Part shown: positions 1-5,664 of the stretch, one piece after another
Layout of the letters: every line of letters begins with the position of its first letter
How positions within the stretch are numbered: the first letter of the stretch is position 1
Assembly (NCBI GenBank): GCA_030621655.1
Contig: JAUXHH010000115.1
Coordinates: 1-5,765, forward strand
Direction of reading: 5' to 3'
Source of the DNA: Desulfobacterales bacterium
GTDB taxonomy: Bacteria; Desulfobacterota; Desulfobulbia; Desulfobulbales; BM004
DNA length: 5,765 nt
The notes under the pieces: generated by a model
Told to the model about the DNA's origin: nothing
Seen by the model: only the letters and a program-made list of their open reading frames with translations
Databases searched by the model: none
Program-made: the position numbers and the translations under genes

Positions 1-900
1 CTGGCAGCATCGGCGGCTGGCGCAAACGAACCCGGAATCTACTTGCTCTCATATCCCAAAAGACAGAATAATCTGCAAATTAATCCGAAACCGGCCTTTT
101 ACATCCCTCTCATTTTTTCCCTGGTCATTTCGGTTGTGGGTGCTTTTGAGGCCTGGGACATAAAGCTTGAAAAGATTACCCTTGCCAGTAAAAAAATACC
201 GGCCTCTTTGAGCGGTCTGCGTTTAGTTCAGATATCCGACGTGCACCTGGGATTAATCGTCCGGCACAGACGCTTGAGAAAAATTTTGGAGGCCGTAGAA
301 AAGGCGAATCCAGACATCCTGGTCTCGACAGGAGATCTTGTGGATGGACAGATAAACAAACTGGAAGGGTTGGCTGAGATGCTGCAGGATATTAAACCGC
401 GCTATGGGAAATATGCTGTTACAGGGAACCATGAATTTTATGCCGGACTACAGAATTCACTGGCTTTCACCCAAAAGGCCGGATTTACGATCTTAAGAAA
501 CGAAGGTGTGAGTATAACAGATTATTTTAATATTGCTGGAGTTGATGACCGGACACAGAGATATTTTGACAAATCACCTGGAATATCTGAGGAGGCCATG
601 CTGAAAGTGCTGAATCGGGAAAAATTCACCCTGCTGCTTAAACACCGCCCTGAAGTGGACCGGAAAAGTCTGGGGCTTTTTGATCTGCAGCTTTCCGGCC
701 ACACTCACAAGGGGCAGATATTTCCCTTCAATATTATCACTCTGCTCTATTTTCCAATCCACTGGGGTATCCTGAACCCTTTAGACCATTGTTTTCTTTA
801 TGTCAGCAGGGGGAGCGGCACATGGGGTCCGCCGATCCGTTTCCTTTCACCCCCGGAGGTAACACTTATTGAGCTTGTTTCTAGTGAAAAAAATAATTAA
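1..900 (+). CDS. Membrane-anchored metallophosphoesterase, 5'-partial
   Basis: Calcineurin-like metallophosphoesterase of the YkuE/YaeI-like membrane-anchored type, expected to hydrolyse phosphoesters at a di-metal centre; the substrate cannot be told from sequence. The frame is open from base 1 to the TAA at 898-900 (299 codons), so the true start lies upstream. A TTG at 43 is possible but has no convincing ribosome site and would cut off upstream coding sequence. A hydrophobic segment at about 97-159 (AFYIPLIFSLVISVVGAFEA) looks like the last of several membrane helices preceding the catalytic domain. The metal-binding motifs follow in order: SDVHLG (235-252), GDLVDG (331-348), GNHE (424-435), KHRP (640-651) and SGHTHKGQ (694-717). 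The ending with GTWGPP...LSPPE is also typical of the family. All catalytic motifs look intact. Family assignment is firm; the specific role is unknown. Confidence 0.9.
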   Translation: MAASAAGANEPGIYLLSYPKRQNNLQINPKPAFYIPLIFSLVISVVGAFEAWDIKLEKITLASKKIPASLSGLRLVQISDVHLGLIVRHRRLRKILEAVEKANPDILVSTGDLVDGQINKLEGLAEMLQDIKPRYGKYAVTGNHEFYAGLQNSLAFTQKAGFTILRNEGVSITDYFNIAGVDDRTQRYFDKSPGISEEAMLKVLNREKFTLLLKHRPEVDRKSLGLFDLQLSGHTHKGQIFPFNIITLLYFPIHWGILNPLDHCFLYVSRGSGTWGPPIRFLSPPEVTLIELVSSEKNN

Positions 901-940
901 ACATTAGGCTTGCCAGACTTTTTGAGAACGATTATCATGT

Positions 941-987
941 TTGTTTTTCTAAAACTAAATTTCGTATGATTAATCATAAAAAAGGAG
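941..987 (+). promoter_or_regulatory. Candidate rubrerythrin promoter and ribosome binding site
   Basis: A possible -35 TTGTTT (941-946), an 18-bp spacer and a -10 TATGAT (965-970) precede the gene. Transcription would start near 977 and give a very short leader. A strong Shine-Dalgarno AAAGGAG at 981-987 sits 6 bases before the ATG at 994 and fixes that start. An alternative -35 TTGAGA (922-927) has no good -10 partner. This is a motif-based prediction only. Confidence 0.4.
965..978. promoter_or_regulatory. Perfect 14-bp palindrome, putative operator of rubrerythrin
   Basis: TATGATTAATCATA is a perfect palindrome that overlaps the candidate -10 box and ends three bases before the ribosome binding site. 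A related half-site, ATTATCAT, lies upstream at 931-938. Its position suits repressor binding. Rubrerythrin genes in sulfate reducers are commonly under PerR control, and the AT-rich dyad resembles Fur/PerR sites in general form, but it is 7-0-7 rather than the usual 7-1-7 arrangement. The regulator's identity is therefore inference. Confidence 0.4.
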
Positions 988-993
988 AAAACT

Positions 994-1488
994 ATGAGTA
1001 CAACAGAACAGAATCTGGCTGAGGCGTTTGCAGGTGAATCACAGGCCAACAGAAAATATCTCGCTTTTGCCAAGCAGGCAGAAAGGGATGGTTTTCCACA
1101 GGCTGCAAAACTTTTCAGGGCAGCGGCAGCGGCTGAGACTATCCATGCCCATGCCCATCTGAGAGCAATGGGGGGTATACGGTCCACCAAGGAAAACCTT
1201 GCTGAAGCCATGGCCGGTGAAACCCATGAGTTCGAGAACATGTATCCAAATATGATTAAGGCTGCAGAAGAAGAAGGACACAAGTCAGCGGCAAGATCCT
1301 TTTCCTATGCCAATGAGGTTGAAAAGGAACACGCGGACCTGTACCAGAAAGCCCTGGACAACATGGATAACATGGAAGAATGTGATTATTACATCTGCTC
1401 AGTATGCGGCCATACCCATGAAAAAGAAGCCCCGGAAAAATGCCCGGTGTGCGGCGCCAATGCCAATGCCTTTTTCAAGGCCGACTAA
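994..1488 (+). CDS. rbr: Rubrerythrin
   Basis: Rubrerythrin is a cytoplasmic non-haem iron protein that reduces hydrogen peroxide to water with electrons from NAD(P)H-linked rubredoxin partners, protecting anaerobes from oxidative stress. The 164-residue product has an N-terminal ferritin-like four-helix domain (about residues 5-125) with the diiron ligand pattern: E15, the E48-x-x-H51 pair, E76 and E79 within GETHE, and the E110-x-x-H113 pair. A rubredoxin-like [Fe(SCys)4] domain follows, with C135-x-x-C138 and C150-x-x-C153. The order (diiron domain, then rubredoxin) is that of classical rubrerythrin; the length is that of the shorter members, below the roughly 190 residues of the Desulfovibrio type protein. 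The start at 994 is supported by a strong AAAGGAG. The gene appears to be monocistronic, with its own promoter and a hairpin downstream. All metal ligands look intact. Confidence 0.97.
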   Translation: MSTTEQNLAEAFAGESQANRKYLAFAKQAERDGFPQAAKLFRAAAAAETIHAHAHLRAMGGIRSTKENLAEAMAGETHEFENMYPNMIKAAEEEGHKSAARSFSYANEVEKEHADLYQKALDNMDNMEECDYYICSVCGHTHEKEAPEKCPVCGANANAFFKAD

Positions 1489-1516
1489 AGACCTGCCTTA
1501 ATTCATGAACAGTTAA

Positions 1517-1580
1517 AGCCACCGGCCAGAGGTGAAGGATATCTTTCTTCTTGAAACCAATGCCGGTGGCTGCTTTATTT
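1517..1580 (+). terminator. Long hairpin after rubrerythrin, probable terminator
   Basis: AGCCACCGGC (1517-1526) is a perfect 10-bp inverted match to GCCGGTGGCT (1562-1571). The 35-nt intervening loop can form a small inner hairpin (GAAGGATATCTTTC). GCTTTATTT follows, a weak T tract. The site lies 29 bases after the rubrerythrin stop in a convergent gap, as expected for a terminator, but the long loop and interrupted T run make it non-canonical. It may instead be a palindromic repeat. Confidence 0.5.
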
Positions 1581-1606
1581 AAATACAGCGCTCAGATATA
1601 TTCTTT

Positions 1607-1762
1607 AAAGTGTTCTGTACCAAACTCAACCCAAATGATGAGTTTGCCTTAAATATCCTGGATTCCCGCCTGCGCGGGAATGACTGTGCATTTGCTTTTA
1701 TTGTCTTCCCCGCGCAGGCAGGGATCCAGTTTTTCAAGCTGAGTTTGATTCACAGGCACTTT
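1607..1762. repeat. MITE-like inverted-repeat element
   Basis: The outer ends are imperfect inverted repeats. The left end (1607-1628) begins AAAGTG and ends CAAACTCA. The right end (1740-1762), read in reverse, has the same AAAGTG, a shared CTGT and the same CAAACTCA, giving about 18 identities over 24 aligned columns. Inside lies an inverted pair of a 27-bp repeat (1658-1684 and 1703-1729). The left arm also contains a local hairpin, CAAACTCA at 1621-1628 with TGAGTTTG at 1639-1646. No transposase is encoded here. The architecture fits a non-autonomous miniature element or a large palindromic intergenic repeat. No clear target-site duplication is visible, so the exact borders are uncertain. 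Confidence 0.5.
1658..1729. repeat. Inverted pair of 27-bp dyad repeats (CTGGATTCCCGCC type)
   Basis: Copy 1 (1658-1684) starts CTGGATTCCCGCC and contains a perfect 8-4-8 palindrome at 1662-1681 (ATTCCCGC, CTGC, GCGGGAAT). Copy 2 (1703-1729) is on the opposite strand and matches copy 1 at 23 of 27 positions. An 18-bp spacer separates them. This family of short palindromic repeats is widespread between genes in proteobacteria and is often mistranslated as VIPAQAGIQ. Transcribed, the pair would form a strong cruciform-like hairpin and could block read-through in either direction between the convergent genes. Confidence 0.85.
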
Positions 1763-1788
1763 CTTTAATGGAGAAATTAGAATATAAA

Positions 1789-1830
1789 GCTGAGTGCTGA
1801 CTACTGACTGCTGAAAGCTTTTTACTGACA
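1789..1830. repeat. Heptanucleotide tandem repeat, six degenerate units
   Basis: Successive 7-bp units read GCTGAGT, GCTGACT, ACTGACT, GCTGAAA, GCTTTTT and ACTGACA, all in register, with a consensus close to RCTGACT. The fifth unit is the most diverged. The array ends two bases before the kinase stop codon (minus strand, 1833-1835). A short dyad, AAAGCT (1786-1791) with AGCTTT (1816-1821), spans it. Similar heptameric short tandem repeats are known in some bacterial genomes; a function here is not evident. Confidence 0.6.
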
Positions 1831-1832
1831 GC

Positions 1833-3320
1833 TCATGTTCCCTTGAGTTCCTGATAAAAGGGGCACTTGGAACATTCTTCAATTTTTCCTGCATAAATAC
1901 CTGAGATACCGTGTTCACAAAGCGTTCCAGCAACCCCGTAGCATATCCTGCCAAAATAAGGGTAGGCCGGGCAGTTCCTGGTGAAATCCTTTTCTATGCC
2001 ACAGCTGAGAAATTCCCAACATGGCATTTTCTGATCCTCTTCCGCGCTTTGATAAGGGAAGAAGAGTTTAAACCTGCTGCCTTTGTCCGGTTCGCTTTCA
2101 ACCCTGATAAAACCACGGTGTTCTTCCATGATCTTATGCGAAATTGGCAAGCCGAGTCCGGTTCCAACTCCTGTTTTCTTGGTTGAATGAAAGGGTTCAA
2201 AGATATAGGCCAGCGAGTCTTGAGGTATCCCTTCACCGGTATCGCTTATCGTAACAGTCAACCAATCAATACCGTGTTCCTCTTCAATCCCTGTGGCAAT
2301 GGTGAGAGTTCCCCCTTGCTCCATGGCCTCCATGCCGTTAGTTATGATATTGCCGACTGCCTGCTTGACATGATCCGGATGCATATAAATTTGCGGCAGA
2401 TTCTCTGCGTAATTCTCAACAAGTTTTATCTTTTGCTCATGACAGGTATCGCAGAAAAAAGGGGCGGCCTCGGCTACCGGTTTATTCAAGTTGTGTCTTT
2501 CAAAATGGTTTTCCTCTTTCTCGGAATAGGTCAGGACATCCCTGAGTACACTCTCAAGCCTTCCTGTTTCAGCTACTATCAGGTCACTGTACCTCTTTTC
2601 CTTTGTTCCGCCTGGCAAGCGTTTCTCGAGACGACGGGCAATACCGCCTATGGCTGTTAAAGGATTTCTGATCTCATGGGCCACATCTGCAGTGAACCTG
2701 CCAAGGGCTGAGAGTTTCTCATGTTCGACAAGCTTTTCCTGCATGCGGGTGAGATTATCAAGGGAGTTTTTAAGCTCCTGGTTAAGCCGTTCGATTTCAC
2801 TTGTCTTCTTGTGCAGATTTTGCGAAAGCAGCCCTAAAGGAATAGCTATGGGAAAAAGGAACACCATGCGCAATCCCAGATCAGTCCAATGTATATGCCC
2901 TAATAGGGGTTGAATGTTCAGAAAATAGAGAAAACAGGAAATTACAGCAACAAAAAGACCGAAAGTAACACCAAAATAAAAAGAGTGTAGAGCAGTAAGC
3001 ATATAGTAGCCGAGAAAAAAGCTGTTGGTGAAGTCAGAGTGAAGGTTGACAAGCGCAAACACAAACAACAAGTCCAGGACAAGTGAAATTACGTAAATGG
3101 TGGCAAGCCGGGCCGAACTTGTCAGGATAAAGAGATAGAGGAGTATACTGTAAGCAGAAAAGGAGAGAAGGGCCTTTATGAGCTTGGTTGATTCATCTGG
3201 TGACAGGGGCGCCAGGCTGAGCCAGATTATGCCGCCAAAAATTGTTGCCAGCCGGAGTACGAAAAAACTTATATCTCCTATGGAGAACCTTGTGAAAAAC
3301 TTTTGCCAGACTTTTTTCAT
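1833..3320 (-). CDS. Membrane sensor histidine kinase with C-terminal cysteine-rich CW-type domain
   Basis: Orphan two-component sensor kinase, 495 residues. About five or six hydrophobic helices fill residues 18-168. A charged coiled-coil-like linker (about 170-202) leads to a HisKA domain with phosphoacceptor H215 in AHEIRNP. The ATP-binding domain has N324/N328 (N box), DTGEGIP at 360-366 (G1), FEPF at 374-377 and GTGLGL at 386-391 (G2). No large periplasmic domain and no PAS domain are seen, so sensing is probably by the membrane helices or by the tail. After the kinase core, residues 432-495 form a compact module with seven cysteines (C434, C440, C450, C460, C468, C483, C486). It starts PCWEF, passes GTLC and ends CSKCPFY, resembling the 'two-CW' type domains of deltaproteobacterial signalling proteins; the second CW is CY here. 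It may bind metal or sense redox state (inference). No response regulator is adjacent. The ATG has no visible Shine-Dalgarno. Confidence 0.93.
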   Translation of the reverse strand: MKKVWQKFFTRFSIGDISFFVLRLATIFGGIIWLSLAPLSPDESTKLIKALLSFSAYSILLYLFILTSSARLATIYVISLVLDLLFVFALVNLHSDFTNSFFLGYYMLTALHSFYFGVTFGLFVAVISCFLYFLNIQPLLGHIHWTDLGLRMVFLFPIAIPLGLLSQNLHKKTSEIERLNQELKNSLDNLTRMQEKLVEHEKLSALGRFTADVAHEIRNPLTAIGGIARRLEKRLPGGTKEKRYSDLIVAETGRLESVLRDVLTYSEKEENHFERHNLNKPVAEAAPFFCDTCHEQKIKLVENYAENLPQIYMHPDHVKQAVGNIITNGMEAMEQGGTLTIATGIEEEHGIDWLTVTISDTGEGIPQDSLAYIFEPFHSTKKTGVGTGLGLPISHKIMEEHRGFIRVESEPDKGSRFKLFFPYQSAEEDQKMPCWEFLSCGIEKDFTRNCPAYPYFGRICYGVAGTLCEHGISGIYAGKIEECSKCPFYQELKGT

Positions 3321-3340
3321 AGACTATAAATATTTATGAA

Positions 3341-3368
3341 ATTCTATTTAAAGTTATTGTATAAACAA
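3341..3368 (-). promoter_or_regulatory. Weak candidate promoter for the histidine kinase
   Basis: On the minus strand, TTGTTT (3368-3363), a 16-bp spacer and TAGAAT (3346-3341) could serve as -35 and -10, placing transcription start about 15 bases before the ATG at 3320. A 12-bp palindrome, ATAAATATTTAT (3326-3337), lies between it and the start codon. The region is so AT-rich that chance matches are likely. Confidence 0.25.
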
Positions 3369-3389
3369 CTCAGCCATATTTAAAAATAT

Positions 3390-3448
3390 TTGCAAGAATA
3401 ATTAATATATCCCCCTATAATATTTTACGCTTTGACTCATAACAGGAG
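3390..3448 (+). promoter_or_regulatory. Candidate promoter and ribosome site of the hydrolase-sirtuin unit
   Basis: A consensus -10 TATAAT lies at 3416-3421. The only TTG-type -35, TTGCAA at 3390-3395, is 20 bp away, longer than usual, so an activator or another -35 may be involved. AGGAG at 3444-3448 is well placed (6 bases) before the ATG at 3455 and confirms that start. Confidence 0.4.
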
Positions 3449-3454
3449 AATGGC

Positions 3455-4279
3455 ATGACTAATACATCTTATGATTACAGTAAACTCGACCAGCCAGGAG
3501 TGCTGCAGGCAATATTCCACCCGCGCCAGGATACGCTCCCTGCCCCACCACCGCATAATGCAGTGGACGTTGACATAGCTGTAGATGAAGGAATTCAGGT
3601 TCATGCAAGATTTCATCTTGCTTCCAATGAGAACCCGAACATTCTATTCTTTCACGGCAACGGTGAAATTGTTAGCGATTATGATGAAATCGGACCTTTT
3701 TACAATAAATACGGAATGAATTTCCTGGCTGTGGATTATCGCGGCTACGGCAGGAGTACGGGCAGTCCCACAGTAACCTCGATGCTGGGAGACGCGCATA
3801 TCGTTCTTGATACGGCAAAAAAATGGCTGGCTAAAGCTGAGCACACCGGCCCTCTTCTTATTATGGGACGCTCTCTTGGCGCAGCTGCTGCAATTGAACT
3901 TGCCTTCTCCCATTCTGATGATATTGCAGGGCTGATAATTGAAAGCGGCTTTGCCACCTCTCTGCCTCTGCTTACGAAACTAGGGGTAGATGTTGCGGAA
4001 CTGGGGATTACAGAGAATGACGGGTTTCGCAATGTACGAAAAATTTCCACTTTCACGAAGCCGACCCTTATCATCCACGGTCAATATGACGAAATCATAC
4101 CGGTCAACTCTGCCGCCATTCTCCATGCCGAATCTCCAGCCCGGTTTAAAGAACTTCAGGTTGTCCCGGGAGCTTCGCACAACACTATTATCGCCAGCGC
4201 GGGCGAAATGTATTTTTCGGTTATCAAGCAGTTCATCAACAAAATATGCGGTATCAGGGCTACAAGAAGGAAGAAATAA
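3455..4279 (+). CDS. Alpha/beta hydrolase (serine hydrolase, YfhR/ABHD13-like)
   Basis: Cytoplasmic alpha/beta-hydrolase-fold enzyme of 274 residues, probably an esterase or thioesterase-like serine hydrolase of unknown substrate. The oxyanion-hole motif HGNGE is at residues 67-71. YRGYGRSTG at 95-103 is typical of the YfhR/BEM46/ABHD13-like group. The nucleophile elbow is G138-R-S140-L-G142. The acid is probably D212 in HGQYDEIIP and the base H242 in GASHN. The triad is therefore complete and correctly ordered. There is no signal peptide or membrane segment; the C-terminus is basic (RATRRKK). AGGAG at 3444-3448 supports the start. A sirtuin gene follows 16 bp after the stop on the same strand, so the two are probably co-transcribed. 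Fold and triad are clear; substrate unknown. Confidence 0.92.
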   Translation: MTNTSYDYSKLDQPGVLQAIFHPRQDTLPAPPPHNAVDVDIAVDEGIQVHARFHLASNENPNILFFHGNGEIVSDYDEIGPFYNKYGMNFLAVDYRGYGRSTGSPTVTSMLGDAHIVLDTAKKWLAKAEHTGPLLIMGRSLGAAAAIELAFSHSDDIAGLIIESGFATSLPLLTKLGVDVAELGITENDGFRNVRKISTFTKPTLIIHGQYDEIIPVNSAAILHAESPARFKELQVVPGASHNTIIASAGEMYFSVIKQFINKICGIRATRRKK

Positions 4280-4295
4280 AAATAAACCCATTCTC

Positions 4296-5027
4296 ATGCC
4301 TGAAGACATTTTTGATAAAACCATTGCCCTCCTGAAGCAGTCGCATAACGCAGTGGCTTTGACTGGTGCAGGGGTCAGCACTGAGAGCGGCATCCCCGAC
4401 TTCAGGGGAAAAAACGGCCTCTGGTCCCGTTACGACCCGTTTGAATATGGAACTATGGGTGCATTTTTAGCAGATCCGGAAAAGGTATGGCGAATGCTTG
4501 CAAGCCTTTTGAAGGTTGTAAATGCTGAGCCGAACACAGGCCATAAGGGAATGGCAGTCCTTGAAGAAAAAGGGCTGTTAACCGGGATCATTACCCAGAA
4601 TATTGACGGCCTGCACCAAAAGGGCGGCAGCAGGAATGTCGTTGAATTTCATGGTTCACTGGATACATTCTCCTGCCTTGCATGTGGAGAGAGTTATTCC
4701 CTTGCTCATGTGAAAGAATGTTCACTGCCCCCGCATTGTGATGCCTGCAATGCTATCCTCAAACCGGATGTTATTTTTTTCGATGAACGCATCCCGGATA
4801 TGGTCCTTGCCAAAACCCAGCAAATGCTTGCCACCGCTGATCTTCTTCTGGTTGCAGGCACCTCATGCCAGGTGGAACCGGCCGCCCGTATTCCCCACCA
4901 CATTCATAGCAATGGGGGAAAAATCATCGAAATCAATAAAGAGCCAGCCCTGAATCACTTGGCTACAATTACTCTGGAAGGAAATTTTTCAACTGTATTG
5001 GAAAAATTAGTCGAACGACTGGGGTAA
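4296..5027 (+). CDS. Sir2-family NAD-dependent protein deacetylase (sirtuin)
   Basis: Sirtuin of 243 residues. It removes acyl groups from protein lysines using NAD+, releasing nicotinamide and O-acyl-ADP-ribose. Motifs in order: GAGVSTESGIPDFRG (24-38, NAD binding), TQNIDGLHQ (100-108), catalytic H119 in FHG, structural zinc cysteines C127/C130 and C148/C151, FFDE (161-164), GTS (188-190) and INKEP (213-217). The helix where SIRT5/CobB-type desuccinylases carry Tyr-x-x-Arg reads W-R-M-L instead (about residues 65-68), so plain deacetylation is more likely than desuccinylation. FFDE replaces the usual FGE. The frame is open upstream to 3990 inside the hydrolase gene, but the ATG at 4296 gives a standard N-terminus and lies just past the hydrolase stop. 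A purine-rich GAAGGAAG at 4265-4272 is rather far upstream, so translational coupling is possible. Bacterial relatives are named cobB, npdA or sir2; I do not choose one. Confidence 0.95.
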   Translation: MPEDIFDKTIALLKQSHNAVALTGAGVSTESGIPDFRGKNGLWSRYDPFEYGTMGAFLADPEKVWRMLASLLKVVNAEPNTGHKGMAVLEEKGLLTGIITQNIDGLHQKGGSRNVVEFHGSLDTFSCLACGESYSLAHVKECSLPPHCDACNAILKPDVIFFDERIPDMVLAKTQQMLATADLLLVAGTSCQVEPAARIPHHIHSNGGKIIEINKEPALNHLATITLEGNFSTVLEKLVERLG

Positions 5028-5056
5028 CACCTGTGCCATAGAGCAAGATACGATCG

Positions 5057-5090
5057 TGTCAAAGACTAAGAGAGTCTGTCAACTTTGACA
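5057..5090. terminator. Inverted repeat between convergent sirtuin and antitoxin genes
   Basis: TGTCAAAG (5057-5064) pairs perfectly with CTTTGACA (5083-5090), and an inner AGACT/AGTCT stem (5063-5067 and 5073-5077) can form instead or in part. It lies 29 bases after the sirtuin stop and covers the last codons and TAG of the antitoxin gene. It may act as a bidirectional terminator for the convergent genes, but no proper T run follows on either strand. Confidence 0.3.
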
Positions 5091-5422
5091 TTTAGAATCT
5101 TGCCGATACGTTTAGCCATTGGCAAGGAAAGCCTCCGCCTGCCCCTTTCATAATCACTGATCATATTCTGCTTGACGCTCAGTTTTTCGGCAAGTTCTTT
5201 TTGTGTCATCCCAGACTTAAGTCGAGCACCTGCGAGAAGATTGCCAACTCTGTTCGACTGCATTTCTTTCCAGAAGTCGGTCTCCTCGACAGGGATGCTG
5301 TCATCAGATCCAGAAGAAAGGATACTTACTTCAAATTTCTTTCTGATCCAGTCAATAAGTTCATCAACTTGATCTCCCTGAATAGAAAGTTCAATACGGG
5401 GCTTTTTCACGAGAGCCAACAT
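5066..5422 (-). CDS. XRE-family antitoxin of a RelE/HigB-type toxin-antitoxin pair
   Basis: Antitoxin and autorepressor, 118 residues. The N-terminal half (1-55, beginning MLALVKKPRIEL with IQGD at 14-17) is probably the toxin-binding part. The C-terminal half is a Cro/C1-type helix-turn-helix at about 62-115, with the recognition pattern MTQKELAEKLSVKQNMISDY followed by ERGRRRLS. The N-terminal style and the ETDFWKEM segment before the HTH match antitoxins paired with short RelE-like toxins in Desulfobacterota. The start at 5422 is backed by AGAGG at 5433-5429 and lies inside the last codons of the upstream toxin gene, a 32-base overlap that implies coupled translation. It should neutralise the toxin and bind the inverted repeat at 5668-5689. 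The gene is intact although its toxin partner is frameshifted. HigA-like in gene order; I do not assign a symbol. Confidence 0.88.
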   Translation of the reverse strand: MLALVKKPRIELSIQGDQVDELIDWIRKKFEVSILSSGSDDSIPVEETDFWKEMQSNRVGNLLAGARLKSGMTQKELAEKLSVKQNMISDYERGRRRLSLPMAKRIGKILNVKVDRLS

Positions 5423-5658
5423 AATACACCTCTATTTCTATTTCTTCTTGCCGCCATGTCCAGCAAGCAACATAGCGATACGTCAAATGACAATGATATT
5501 TATTTTCCTCTAACGGGGAAAACTTCTGCCAGCTTTTTTGTATCGGGCCATCCTGCTTTTAAATCTTCAATCAACAGAAAGAGTAGTTTCTGTATTTTCT
5601 TGGGCAATTTTTTTAGCCCGCGATTGACCTTCTTTTTAATCTTTACCCGATATTTCAT
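5391..5658 (-). pseudogene. RelE/HigB-like toxin gene, disrupted by a +1 frameshift
   Basis: Toxins of this family are small mRNA-cleaving enzymes acting at the ribosome. The ATG at 5658-5656 opens a reading frame beginning MKYRVKIKKKVNRGLKKLPK and continuing to LIEDLKA; it then runs into unrelated residues and stops at 5502-5500 after 52 codons. A second frame, open from 5558 to the TGA at 5393-5391, supplies the expected continuation: DGPIQKSWQKFS, then ENKYHCHLTYRYVACW, then VYYVGSREKAPY. Joined near 5560-5552, the two halves give 88 residues, normal for the family, with the KYHCHL and GSREKAPY signatures intact. One surplus base, for instance in the AAAA run at 5557-5560 or the GG at 5552-5553, explains everything. 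The gene lies upstream of, and overlaps, the antitoxin. It could be a decayed toxin, a sequencing or assembly error, or less likely programmed frameshifting. No Shine-Dalgarno precedes the ATG. Confidence 0.85.
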
Positions 5659-5664
5659 AAAGTA

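Noticed and set aside
43..45. TTG as the true start of the metallophosphoesterase
   Set aside because: The frame is open back to base 1, no clear ribosome site precedes it, and relatives have further membrane segments upstream.
1621..1830. CRISPR-like array
   Set aside because: The repeats are either an inverted pair or a 7-bp tandem array; there are no direct repeats separated by unique spacers of constant length and no cas genes.
1649..1954. Minus-strand open frame of 101 codons with a VIPAQAGIQ ending
   Set aside because: The ending is a translation of the intergenic 27-bp repeat, and the rest overlaps the kinase 3' end in another frame; no family features or ribosome site.
2441..2455. 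CDTCH as a c-type haem attachment site
   Set aside because: It lies in the cytoplasmic kinase core, after the membrane helices and without an export signal, so cytochrome c maturation would not reach it.
2187..2913. Plus-strand open frames opposite the histidine kinase
   Set aside because: They are complements of conserved kinase motifs (H, N and G boxes), with no ribosome sites or recognisable domains.
3990..4295. Upstream extension of the sirtuin frame into the hydrolase gene
   Set aside because: This part lies in another frame of a well-supported hydrolase and has no sirtuin homology; the ATG at 4296 gives a standard sirtuin N-terminus.
5503..5558. Programmed ribosomal frameshift in the toxin gene
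   Set aside because: No classical slippery heptamer, in-frame stop or evident stimulatory hairpin lies at the junction; a one-base indel or sequencing error explains it more simply. Kept only as an alternative.
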